Source: an uncultured Lachnospiraceae bacterium (GTDB lineage Bacteria; Bacillota; Clostridia; Lachnospirales; Lachnospiraceae). Taken from it: a DNA stretch of 49,581 nucleotides. Position numbers and translations under genes: made by a program. Position 1 is the stretch's first letter. Each line of letters begins with the position of its first letter. The stretch lies in the NCBI GenBank assembly GCA_902766735.1, contig CACXEU010000040.1, positions 1-49,581 of the forward strand. The letters are read 5' to 3'. Positions 9,223 through 15,951 of the stretch are shown in pieces. The notes beneath the pieces were generated by a model that was not told the origin of the DNA, made no database searches, and was given only the letters and a program-made list of their open reading frames with translations.

Positions 9223-10461
9223 TTATTTATTTTCCGGATAAAGATGTGACACATCCAAGTAATCTGGAATTCCGCGGTAGTATTTTACCACCGGTTCTCC
9301 AAGAATTAATGGATAAGCATACTCAACGAACTCCTGAGTCACATCATTTCCACGTTCGTTAATCCATTCTCTAGGTACATGTTTTACCAATCCTGCCACG
9401 TTTTTCACATCGGTATCGCCCATGTCTACAGCATATGGATCATTGCCCTTGCGGACAGCTGTTACCATGACACCGGATTTTCCTTCTGTTGCAACACGAA
9501 CAGCATGCATTCCGAGACGGAACGCTTCACCAATGTCAGTAACGGATGACATATGAGCTGCACTTCTCTGTAAAATATTAATTTCCACGGAACGAACCTT
9601 CACCTGAAGGTTTTCCTTGATGATATATTCCAGGCACTTTCCTGTTCCACTTAACTGACTGTGACCAAAGGTATCTTCCACAGCTGTGGTGGCACTGATA
9701 TAGTTTCCTTCATCGTCCTTGATTCCCTCTGAAACTGCGATTACTACATTATTGTACTTATCTAAAGCTTCCTTAACATCTTCGATGAATTCGTCTTCAT
9801 GAAATGCCACTTCCGGCAAGTAAATAAGGTGCGGTGCATGGTTATAGGAATTTCTGGCTAATACCGAAGAACCTGCTAACCAACCGGCATCACGCCCCAT
9901 GATTTCCACGATGGTTACACTCTTAATTGGATAAATGGATGTGTCGTGTCCGATTTCCAATAAGGTAGACGCCACATACTTTGCAGCGGAACCATATCCC
10001 GGAGTGTGGTCTGTAACACACAAGTCGTTATCTATGGTTTTCGGGATTCCCACAATCTTAATGTCATTCCCAATCTGTTTTGCATAAGCATTTAATTTAT
10101 CCACAGTATCCATGGAATCATTACCGCCAATATAGAAAAAGGCGTCAATTTCATATTCTTCGAATTTATTAAAAATATATGCGTAAGGTGCATCATCTTC
10201 CGAGTAATCAGGTAACTGATATCTACAGGAACCAAGATACATGGATGGGGATTTCTGTAACAAGTCAATGAACATCGGAGTTTCTTCCACCTTCTGTGTG
10301 AGGTCCATTAATCTTCCATTCAGTAATCCCTGAACTCCGTTAAGGGAACCGTAAATTTTATCAAAATGTGTACTGTTAATGGCACCCTGAATCACTCCTG
10401 CCAGGCTGGAATTAATTGCCACGGTGGGTCCGCCGGATTGTGCAACTAAGCAATTATGCAT
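9223..10461 (-). CDS. Phosphofructokinase, probably pyrophosphate-dependent
   Basis: A 412-residue cytoplasmic enzyme of the PFK superfamily that phosphorylates fructose 6-phosphate at C1 in glycolysis. It begins NCLVAQSGGPTVAINSSLAG, the usual N-terminal nucleotide/phosphate loop. At residues 112-116 it has GGNDS rather than the GGDGS of ATP enzymes. At 140-146 it has PKTIDND, with Lys where ATP enzymes have Gly. In this family that Asp/Lys pair marks pyrophosphate dependence. The start is set by AGGAGG eight bases before the ATG at 10459-10461; an upstream in-frame extension has no ribosome site. It is a single gene, divergent from cotJ. Confidence 0.92.
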   Translation of the reverse strand: MHNCLVAQSGGPTVAINSSLAGVIQGAINSTHFDKIYGSLNGVQGLLNGRLMDLTQKVEETPMFIDLLQKSPSMYLGSCRYQLPDYSEDDAPYAYIFNKFEEYEIDAFFYIGGNDSMDTVDKLNAYAKQIGNDIKIVGIPKTIDNDLCVTDHTPGYGSAAKYVASTLLEIGHDTSIYPIKSVTIVEIMGRDAGWLAGSSVLARNSYNHAPHLIYLPEVAFHEDEFIEDVKEALDKYNNVVIAVSEGIKDDEGNYISATTAVEDTFGHSQLSGTGKCLEYIIKENLQVKVRSVEINILQRSAAHMSSVTDIGEAFRLGMHAVRVATEGKSGVMVTAVRKGNDPYAVDMGDTDVKNVAGLVKHVPREWINERGNDVTQEFVEYAYPLILGEPVVKYYRGIPDYLDVSHLYPENK

Positions 10462-10493
10462 ATCAAATATCCTCCTATAAACTTTCTCTCTAC

Positions 10494-10522
10494 AGTATAC
10501 CCCACATTGCGACAAAAACCAA
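10494..10522 (-). promoter_or_regulatory. Candidate promoter of the phosphofructokinase gene
   Basis: On the minus strand TTGGTT (10517-10522), a 17-bp spacer and TATACT (10494-10499), about 33 bp upstream of the start codon. Confidence 0.45.
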
Positions 10523-10615
10523 ATGAAAAATCAAGGAAGAAAATAGGTATTTTCTGCGAACAGTAAAAAAAGAGAGGCATAAAGTAATAATGTAACAGCA
10601 TATGTGGAGGAAAAA

Positions 10616-10972
10616 ATGGATTGTAATTGCAATCAAAATGGAAGAGGGTATAGTCCGGGCATGGAACAACGTGGAATGCAAAACAATGGACGAAACATGT
10701 ACTACGGACGCGGCCCTGCCGGTGGTCGAAAACCTAATTGCAGCCAAGGCCAAGGCGGAAAAGGACAGTTCATGAGTGGAACAATCCAGTCAGGAAGACG
10801 ATTTGATGGTTGTAATCCGGTCAATGCACCGGTTGATCAGATGACGATTGGAATGGGATATGTACCTTGGCAGAAATGGCAGAACATCTATGACATGGAT
10901 GAAGCCATCAAGCGCGGAACCATCTTCGAAGAACTTGATAAACCATATATAGGAAGGCCGGTGAAATCATGA
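10616..10972 (+). CDS. cotJA: Spore coat-associated protein CotJA
   Basis: A 118-residue protein made in the mother cell and packed into the spore coat with CotJC. The family signature is the C-terminal half: DQMTIGMGYVPWQKW, then DMDEAIKRGTIFEELDKPY. The N-terminal half is Gly/Asn/Gln-rich and low in complexity (MDCNCNQNGRG...). The start chosen is the ATG five bases after GGAGG; the GTG further upstream sits inside that ribosome site. It is first in a cotJABC operon with overlapping genes. I could not recognise a sporulation-sigma promoter with confidence. Confidence 0.92.
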   Translation: MDCNCNQNGRGYSPGMEQRGMQNNGRNMYYGRGPAGGRKPNCSQGQGGKGQFMSGTIQSGRRFDGCNPVNAPVDQMTIGMGYVPWQKWQNIYDMDEAIKRGTIFEELDKPYIGRPVKS

Positions 10973-11220
10973 ATCAGGAAAAACTAATGTTACTCATTCA
11001 GAAGGCAAATTTTGCATTATATGATGTGAAGTTGTTTTTGGATACCCATCCAAACTGCCAGGAAGCACTGGACTATTATCAGAACATGAAAAAGGTGAAA
11101 GAGAAAGCAATGCGAGAGTATGTGGATAATTTCGGTTCCCTATGCGCAGAAGATGTGGATAATAGAGATTACTGGGATTGGAATAATCGCCCATGGCCTT
11201 GGGAAGGAGGTAACTGCTAA
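10969..11220 (+). CDS. cotJB: Spore coat protein CotJB
   Basis: An 83-residue protein of the CotJB family. It has an N-terminal helix (EKLMLLIQKANFALYDVKLFLDTHP), the family motif CQEALDYYQ, and an aromatic C terminus (DYWDWNNRPWPWEGG). It overlaps cotJA by four bases (ATGA) and its stop shares a base with the cotJC start (TAATG). Its role in the coat is known only from association with CotJA and CotJC. Confidence 0.93.
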   Translation: MNQEKLMLLIQKANFALYDVKLFLDTHPNCQEALDYYQNMKKVKEKAMREYVDNFGSLCAEDVDNRDYWDWNNRPWPWEGGNC

Positions 11221-11819
11221 TGTATCGTTATGACAGAATGCTACAATACCCGATTAATATTAAAACAAGGAATCCGAAAATTGCTCAGGTGATTATCAGC
11301 CAATATGGTGGTCCGGACGGTGAAATCGGGGCATCCCTTCGATATATGTCCCAGAAATTTGCCATGAAAAACAAACGGGTAGCCGGTCTTCTCAATGACA
11401 TTGCTACTGAGGAACTTTCCCATGTGGAGATGGTGGGAACCATTGTTTCCCAGTTAGTAAAAGATCTTCCATGCGAAGATGTGGATACTGCAGGTTTTGA
11501 GAAATATTATGTGGATCACACCCTCGGCATTTGGCCTCAGTCTGCCGGTGGCGTTCCATTTTCAGCTACCATGTTCCAGTCTTCCGGCGACCCTATTGCC
11601 GACCTATATGAGGATATGGCTGCGGAACAGAAAGCCCGAAAAACCTACGACAACATCCTTGCCTTAGTCAAGGATTGCGAGGTGGCCGACCCGATTCGCT
11701 TCTTGCGGGAACGTGAGGTGGTTCACTTCCAGCGCTTTGGCGAAGCATTGCGAATGATACAGGACGACTTAGATCATCGAAACTTTTATGCGTTTAATCC
11801 TAGCGGATGTAAGAAATAA
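11220..11819 (+). CDS. cotJC: CotJC, manganese-catalase-like spore coat protein
   Basis: A 199-residue member of the manganese catalase (ferritin-like) family found in spore coats, where it may remove hydrogen peroxide. Helical metal-ligand motifs are visible: GASLRYMSQ, ATEELSHVEMVGTIV (Glu and His ligands), AAEQKARKTYDNIL and REREVVHFQRFGEAL. It lacks the longer C-terminal part of bacterial Mn-catalases, as is usual for CotJC. It is translationally coupled to cotJB and followed by a clear terminator. Confidence 0.95.
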   Translation: MYRYDRMLQYPINIKTRNPKIAQVIISQYGGPDGEIGASLRYMSQKFAMKNKRVAGLLNDIATEELSHVEMVGTIVSQLVKDLPCEDVDTAGFEKYYVDHTLGIWPQSAGGVPFSATMFQSSGDPIADLYEDMAAEQKARKTYDNILALVKDCEVADPIRFLREREVVHFQRFGEALRMIQDDLDHRNFYAFNPSGCKK

Positions 11820-11829
11820 AAAAGCAATT

Positions 11830-11865
11830 TCCCGGTGTCATTGAAAACGGCATCGGGAGTTTTTT
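11830..11865 (+). terminator. Terminator of cotJABC
   Basis: Ten-base arms TCCCGGTGTC (11830-11839) and GGCATCGGGA (11849-11858), with two G·U pairs, followed by a run of Ts. Confidence 0.85.
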
Positions 11866-11883
11866 GTAAATGTATGGTAAAAA

Positions 11884-11912
11884 TGTAATCTGTTCTTTTA
11901 ATATGATATAAT
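11884..11912 (+). promoter_or_regulatory. Candidate promoter upstream of the truncated cas1
   Basis: TGTAAT (11884-11889), a 17-bp spacer and TATAAT (11907-11912) with an extended -10 TG. A short CCCC/GGGG hairpin (11951-11960) lies in the leader before the truncated cas1. Confidence 0.5.
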
Positions 11913-12351
11913 AGCCTAATAAAAGTGTACGGAAAAAGATATTGGAAAGCCCCCATCGGGGTGGATGATGAACATTTTGTTTTATTGTATGGAGGGAGTG
12001 TATTGATATAGGTTTTAGAACATTAGAAATAAGCCACGCAGCAGAAATACATATAAAAGAGGGACAACTAGAAATTAACTCCGCAGAAGGCATTGCATCT
12101 ATTCCCATTGAAGATTTAAATTTGATAATGATGCACGGAGCCAATATTCGTTTCTCTTCAATGGATTTATCTATGAACAAAGTTTCTTTGGTGACATTAG
12201 ATGATAAATATTTACCAACAGCAATTGTATTGCCATTCGAAGGGCATACTAGACAATCAAAGCTAATGCATGCACAAGTTGCTGTGACCGAAGAAAAAAA
12301 ATCGGAGTTATGGTTACAGATTATCAAACAAAAAATATATAATCAGTCTCG

Positions 12352-12387
12352 CCTGAATTATGCTCTAAAAATAGTGCATTGTTCAAC
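12352..12387 (-). repeat. 36-bp element, copy A1
   Basis: Identical to 13109-13144 except for one base, with different sequence on both sides. Its reverse complement matches the elements at 12407 and 12960 at 25 of 36 positions without gaps. Its left edge coincides with the point where cas1 homology ends. Confidence 0.8.
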
Positions 12388-12406
12388 TAATAGGCTGACG
12401 CATAAA

Positions 12407-12442
12407 GTTGAGCGACGCACCATTTTTGGCGGGTCAATCAAG
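12407..12442 (+). repeat. 36-bp element, copy B1
   Basis: Identical to 12960-12995 except for one base (GTTGAG versus GTTGAC at the start), with different flanks. It lies 19 bp from A1 in inverted orientation. Its last bases encode the final two codons and stop of the leftward gene at 12434. Confidence 0.8.
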
Positions 12443-12943
12443 CTTGCTGATTTTGTTTTCCAACAGGAAGATTTTTTCTTTAACTTCTTTTTGTTTTTTG
12501 GCGTCCCTTATTATTTTGATAATACATATAATCAAAGTTATCAACAGAATCGAGCCTACGCACAGGAGAAATAAACAAAAGAGAATCATGTAAAAGAAAT
12601 CTTCAAGAAAAAGTGTGGCAGTGTTTATTTTATGTATAAAAAAAATGCATGTGGCGAGAAAGATAATCAGAAAAGCACCTTCACACATAATCATATTCCA
12701 GGCAGGATAAGACTTGTAATAATTGAAGGTTTTCTTTAAATAATTTATTAACGTGGCACGATCTAATTCATCATTAGCAATAACTGCATCCAATTCGTTC
12801 ATTATGTCAAGATGTGTCTTTCGTTCGAATTTGATATCGTTCACTTGCGCAGGAACATCGTTGATGGGAGAATTGTCCTCCAGATAATCATCGACTTCCT
12901 GGGTAATTGCGTTATGGTTATTTTTTCTAGTTGTTGTATTCAT
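12434..12943 (-). CDS. Membrane protein with two predicted helices, unknown function
   Basis: A 169-residue protein that I do not recognise. The N-terminal ~80 residues are soluble and acidic (VDDYLEDNSPINDVP). A membrane segment at about 85-103 (FLIIFLATCIFFI) and a second at about 116-143 (rich in I, L, C and F) follow, then a charged, possibly coiled tail (DAKKQKEVKEKIFLLENKISK). The ribosome site AAGGA precedes the ATG. The gene is bracketed by direct copies of a 36-bp element: B2 ends upstream of the start and B1 contains its stop codon. This suggests it arrived or was rearranged as a cassette. Confidence 0.75.
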   Translation of the reverse strand: MNTTTRKNNHNAITQEVDDYLEDNSPINDVPAQVNDIKFERKTHLDIMNELDAVIANDELDRATLINYLKKTFNYYKSYPAWNMIMCEGAFLIIFLATCIFFIHKINTATLFLEDFFYMILFCLFLLCVGSILLITLIICIIKIIRDAKKQKEVKEKIFLLENKISKLD

Positions 12944-12959
12944 ATTCAGTTCCTTTTAT

Positions 12960-12995
12960 GTTGACCGACGCACCATTTTTGGCGGGTCAATCAAG
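12960..12995 (+). repeat. 36-bp element, copy B2
   Basis: Direct repeat of B1, 16 bp upstream of the membrane-protein start codon. Together with A2 (113 bp away, inverted) it would form the ends of a 185-bp MITE-like unit. Confidence 0.8.
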
Positions 12996-13108
12996 TATTA
13001 CATCTTGTATTTTGCGAAAAATATTGTCCAATATATAGAATTTCACAAAATATGTTTTCTTTACAAATAATATTATATCATTATATGACGTGTGAAAACA
13101 ACAGATAT

Positions 13109-13144
13109 CCTGAATTATGCTCTAAAAATAGTGAATTGTTCAAC
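13109..13144 (-). repeat. 36-bp element, copy A2
   Basis: Direct repeat of A1 with one difference, inverted relative to B2. No convincing target-site duplication flanks the B2-A2 pair or the B1-A2 pair. The rest of the gene-free stretch 12996-13307 is AT-rich with nothing else recognisable. Confidence 0.8.
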
Positions 13145-13307
13145 AAAAAGATGCTTGGCAATACGGATTTCCGAACTTATGATTAAGAAAAAATGGTATT
13201 TTAGGTTTAAATAAGAATATGATATAGTAATAATGAGTCCAATAAATAAATGGGGAACAAAAGCAGAATATACAAAACTCATAAATTTTTACAAAAAAGG
13301 AGTAATA

Positions 13308-13946
13308 ATGAAATCTTTAAACTATAATGATGATTTTGATGATGAGATAACACATACACCAGTTGCTGAGAGTTACTATGAAGATAAATGGGAAGGTGAG
13401 GGCAGCCATAATACAAATATGGGATATAATCCGAATCAGAATAAATATACAAACGAGATGTCTTATCCGGAAGTGAAATGTAATTCAACTTATTGGTCTC
13501 CGGTTGGGGCAGGATTTATCTTCTCTATGATAGGAGTATTTTTTTGTACTCTTTTATTCTTCATTTATCGGTATAAACCTGCAGAACATACAAAAAATTT
13601 TTTTGACTTGATGAATACGATAGTTGCAATTTTGATTTCATCGCTGTTTGTATTTATGTGGATTGTTGTCATTCTTTATATTGCTCGAATATGCAGTGTG
13701 CTTAATCAGGTGAGAACATACGGAACACATTTCAAAGGAGTCGTTTTGAATTATAAAATTGAAGAGAGTTTTTGGGTTGCTTATCAGAAACATCCCTTAC
13801 AAGCCTGTACCATACTTGTTGATACCCCAGAGGGTAAGAAAATAATTAAATACAAGAGGTATTTTAAGGGACGACCATTCTCGATTGACGAAGTTGTTGA
13901 TGTTATAAAATATCAAGATTATTATTATGTGCAAAAAATGCGCTAG
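13308..13946 (+). CDS. Membrane protein with two helices, unknown function
   Basis: A 212-residue protein that I do not recognise. The start is the ATG after AAGGAG; a longer in-frame version lacks a ribosome site. Residues 1-68 are soluble, acidic and Asn/Tyr-rich. Two membrane helices lie at about 70-93 (SPVGAGFIFSMIGVFF...) and 105-133 (MNTIVAILISSLFVFMWIVVILYIA). The C-terminal ~75 residues form a soluble, beta-rich domain (FKGVVLNYKIEES, KKIIKYKRYFKGRP) like those in short DUF3592-type membrane proteins. Codon use is AT-rich like its left neighbour, which suggests both belong to the same variable region. Confidence 0.75.
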   Translation: MKSLNYNDDFDDEITHTPVAESYYEDKWEGEGSHNTNMGYNPNQNKYTNEMSYPEVKCNSTYWSPVGAGFIFSMIGVFFCTLLFFIYRYKPAEHTKNFFDLMNTIVAILISSLFVFMWIVVILYIARICSVLNQVRTYGTHFKGVVLNYKIEESFWVAYQKHPLQACTILVDTPEGKKIIKYKRYFKGRPFSIDEVVDVIKYQDYYYVQKMR

Positions 13947-14055
13947 TATAAAACTAGAAGTGCATCTCTTATCATTTTCTATATTCTCTTTATCGTGATG
14001 TATATGTTATAGAATATAGATATTACAGAAAAAGAAGGAAAATACATAAATGCAA

Positions 14056-14254
14056 TTGCGAGACTGTTGGAATATGAGTTTTTGCTACGTCGCAACCTGT
14101 CGCCAGATTTCCGTATGCGTACAACACAATTTCGTGTTTCCTATTCTGTATTGTATTATTTCACCGGTTTTTTTAGTTTTCATACAGCACAGATTATAGT
14201 TTCGCATTCTGTGTTGTATCATCCCGCCATAAACCACATATTTCATACAACACA
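14056..14254 (+). repeat. Second 63-bp-period hairpin array
   Basis: Units start at 14056, 14119, 14182 and 14245, exactly 63 bp apart. Units 2 and 3 are 38 bp, with arms GTACAACACA/TGTATTGTAT and ATACAGCACA/TGTGTTGTAT. The fourth has only the left arm ATACAACACA. The first unit has a different stem (TTGCGA at 14056, TCGCAA at 14090) but is in register. Arm sequences are unrelated to the array at 8804, but the period and unit plan are the same. No gene overlaps it; the rest of 13947-14356 shows nothing else I can name. Confidence 0.75.
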
Positions 14255-14356
14255 TATTAGCTTGACTTATACGCCCCAAAAAGTGAATGTTCAACTGTAT
14301 AAAATAATTGTTACATCTTCCACTAACAAATATAACTGCGAATTAACACTAGCAAA

Positions 14357-14393
14357 TAAGGGCGATTCCCATACATACTGGGAATCGCCCTTA
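14357..14393 (-). terminator. Terminator after tRNA-Gln
   Basis: Perfect 15-bp arms (TAAGGGCGATTCCCA and its complement) with a seven-base loop, directly after the tRNA on the minus strand. Confidence 0.8.
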
Positions 14394-14405
14394 TCTTATA
14401 CTTAG

Positions 14406-14477
14406 CTGGCCCACAAGGATTCGAACCTTGAAATGCTGGAGTCAGAGTCCAGTGCCTTACCATTTGGCGATGGGCCA
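14406..14477 (-). tRNA. tRNA-Gln (anticodon CUG)
   Basis: The cloverleaf has acceptor arms TGGCCCA/TGGGCCA, an anticodon loop CTCTGAC (anticodon CTG at positions 34-36), the T-arm GGTTCGAATCC and a discriminator G. CCA is not encoded. It lies downstream of the S26-peptidase gene on the same strand. Confidence 0.95.
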
Positions 14478-14536
14478 TTGTTGTCTAGCAACAGATGATA
14501 TTCTATCATAGTATTTTATAAATTGCAAGTACTTTT

Positions 14537-14947
14537 CTACCAAATTTGTTTCAATTTCTTGCGAATTCTTCGAACCCAAAAAGTCCGGCGGATTTTCTTC
14601 ACATAAGCCAGATACTTTTTATCTGTCGCCATGATTTCCTTTCCATCTTTCACAAAGGATTCCATAACCCCAATCACCCAGTCAAAAGGCACCTGTTCCT
14701 TTAAAAACCGATTATCCCCGCAGGTAATGTAATACCCGTTTTTTACCGCAATAATCCGATGGAGTACATATTCTCCTGTTGGTCGCTGATAAAGCGGCAA
14801 ATCCATTTTTTTTAAAACGCCTGGTGACGGGTAGATTTTCACAAGATCTTTTCCCTGGCGAAGCATCGGCATCATACTGTCTCCTTTAACCGTTGCCAGA
14901 TAAAATCCTTCCTTCTCCAGGCATTGCTGAATTGTCATTTTCCCCAT
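14537..14947 (-). CDS. S24/S26-family serine peptidase-like protein
   Basis: A 136-residue protein with the signal-peptidase/LexA fold core. The nucleophile motif is VKGDSMMPMLRQG (Ser24). Then comes EYVLHRIIAV (His63) and GYYITCGDN, the arrangement of ER-type/SipW-like peptidases that use a Ser-His pair rather than Ser-Lys. There is no membrane helix, so it should be cytoplasmic. The C terminus is strongly basic (KKIRRTFWVRRIRKKLKQ). It is last in an operon after an HPr-kinase-like and a PqqD-family gene, a set often linked to modified-peptide (RiPP) biology. Its substrate is unknown and no precursor peptide is visible nearby. Confidence 0.82.
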   Translation of the reverse strand: MGKMTIQQCLEKEGFYLATVKGDSMMPMLRQGKDLVKIYPSPGVLKKMDLPLYQRPTGEYVLHRIIAVKNGYYITCGDNRFLKEQVPFDWVIGVMESFVKDGKEIMATDKKYLAYVKKIRRTFWVRRIRKKLKQIW

Positions 14948-14958
14948 AAATAATCAAC

Positions 14959-15225
14959 CTACGCTTCTATAATTCCAGGTTTCTTTAATGTTTCAAGAAA
15001 CGATTTAACATCTGCTGCTGCTACCACCGCATCAATTTCATATTTTTCAACCAATGCATCCACCAGTTCCTGTTCGCTGACTTCGTTCTGAAGTTTATCC
15101 CATAAAAACTTTCCGGATGCATTCAGCTTTACCATCCCATTGAAAGACTTACTGGCAGCTCCTACCGGAATTACCACGTTCTGTCCACTTACTTCACCTA
15201 ATACAAATCCTTCTTTTACCTTCAT
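14959..15225 (-). CDS. PqqD-family protein
   Basis: A small PqqD-like winged-helix protein of 88 residues. PqqD domains bind leader peptides of ribosomal peptides and present them to modifying enzymes. The motif is visible as VKLNASGKFLWDKLQNEVSEQELVDALVEKY, then VKSFLETLKKPGII. The ATG at 15223-15225 has an eight-base spacing from AAGGAG; the ATG two codons upstream is too close to it. The gene sits 13 bp from the HPr-kinase-like gene. Since no precursor or radical-SAM partner is visible, its role here is an inference from the family. Confidence 0.85.
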   Translation of the reverse strand: MKVKEGFVLGEVSGQNVVIPVGAASKSFNGMVKLNASGKFLWDKLQNEVSEQELVDALVEKYEIDAVVAAADVKSFLETLKKPGIIEA

Positions 15226-15238
15226 GTTCATTCTCCTT

Positions 15239-15949
15239 TTATTTTGACATGGTTTCGTACGCCAGTTTTGCGGCGTCCTCTGAAATATTACACTCTAAAA
15301 CATACATCGGAACCCGATTAATTAACTGATTAACAAAGTCCATTGTTTTCAGCATTCCTTCTACCGTTTGCGGTCGATAAACCTGATTCATGATTAATGG
15401 AAGAATTTCTTCCGTTTTAATCAATCGGATTCTATTCTCTTTCGCCTGCTTCAGAAAGCAAATCCCTTTTAGTTTAGCATTCCCATTGGTGGATAAATGA
15501 TGCTTTCCATCCCAAGGCGTTCCGTAGGCATAAATTCCGTCCTCCTTTACCCGAAGCAATGGTTTATCATCATTAATCATCGTGACACGTTCTCCAAACG
15601 TTTCACGCCACAACCGGGTATGAGTGGATTTCCCGGTGCCACTGGGTGCTGTAAACATATAGGCATTTCCATCCATTTCCAATACGCTCCCGTGACAAAG
15701 AAATACGCCTTGAGAAACTGCCTGCTCGCAAAACAAACGGTATAACGCAATATATTCCAAATAGGATTTACTAAATTTTGTGTCACCTTCCGCATGTTTC
15801 TGCTCAAATGCCAGGTCCTCGTCTGTTGCACGAATCGAAAACATTGGAGCTTTTTCCTCTGCCAGATAGTCTTTACAAACTTCTTTGAAATATGTTCCTC
15901 GATGATACACTTCTACCGGTATTTCTCCAAATTCATAGATATTTCTCAC
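15239..15949 (-). CDS. HPr kinase-like P-loop protein
   Basis: A 236-residue protein related to the C-terminal kinase domain of HPr kinase/phosphorylase. Visible motifs are LCHGSVLEMDGNAYMFTAPSG with Walker A APSGTGKST at 101-109, then INDDKPLL and the YGTPWDGK loop. It lacks the N-terminal domain of true HprK. Relatives occur beside PqqD and peptidase genes, and some phosphorylate lasso or other peptides; the substrate here is unknown. It starts with GTG two bases after the DUF815 stop, and AGGTG serves as the ribosome site, so it is coupled to that gene. Confidence 0.82.
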   Translation of the reverse strand: MRNIYEFGEIPVEVYHRGTYFKEVCKDYLAEEKAPMFSIRATDEDLAFEQKHAEGDTKFSKSYLEYIALYRLFCEQAVSQGVFLCHGSVLEMDGNAYMFTAPSGTGKSTHTRLWRETFGERVTMINDDKPLLRVKEDGIYAYGTPWDGKHHLSTNGNAKLKGICFLKQAKENRIRLIKTEEILPLIMNQVYRPQTVEGMLKTMDFVNQLINRVPMYVLECNISEDAAKLAYETMSK

Positions 15950-15951
15950 GA

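Larger units (their letters stand above)
12002..12574 (+). pseudogene. Truncated second cas1 (N-terminal domain only)
   Basis: Translation in one open frame from 12002 gives a Cas1 N-terminal domain. It opens IDIGFRTLEISHAAEIH, continues IPIEDLNLIMM and YLPTAIVLPFEGHTRQSK, and ends LWLQIIKQKIYNQS, which resembles type II-C Cas1 proteins. Homology stops at about 12351, roughly residue 117, before the catalytic Glu/His/Glu. The frame then runs through two unrelated 36-bp repeats to a stop at 12572-12574. A ribosome site GGAGG (11991-11995) sits six bases before an ATT codon where the start should be, so the start codon also seems lost or is a rare ATT. It is clearly different from the intact cas1 at 2076-2954. 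It looks like a relic of another CRISPR locus. Confidence 0.8.

Noticed and set aside
12352..12442. Integron attC site (GTTCAAC and GTTGAGC match the core-site patterns)
   Set aside because: The core motifs face the loop rather than bounding the structure, they are only 19 bp apart, and no integrase gene is present.
12002..13144. Casposon (Cas1 transposase with terminal inverted repeats)
   Set aside because: The Cas1 fragment is CRISPR-type, truncated before its catalytic residues, and no polymerase or matching outer repeats are present.
14067..14405. ORF over the second hairpin array
   Set aside because: Same reason as above; it also runs into the terminator beside tRNA-Gln.
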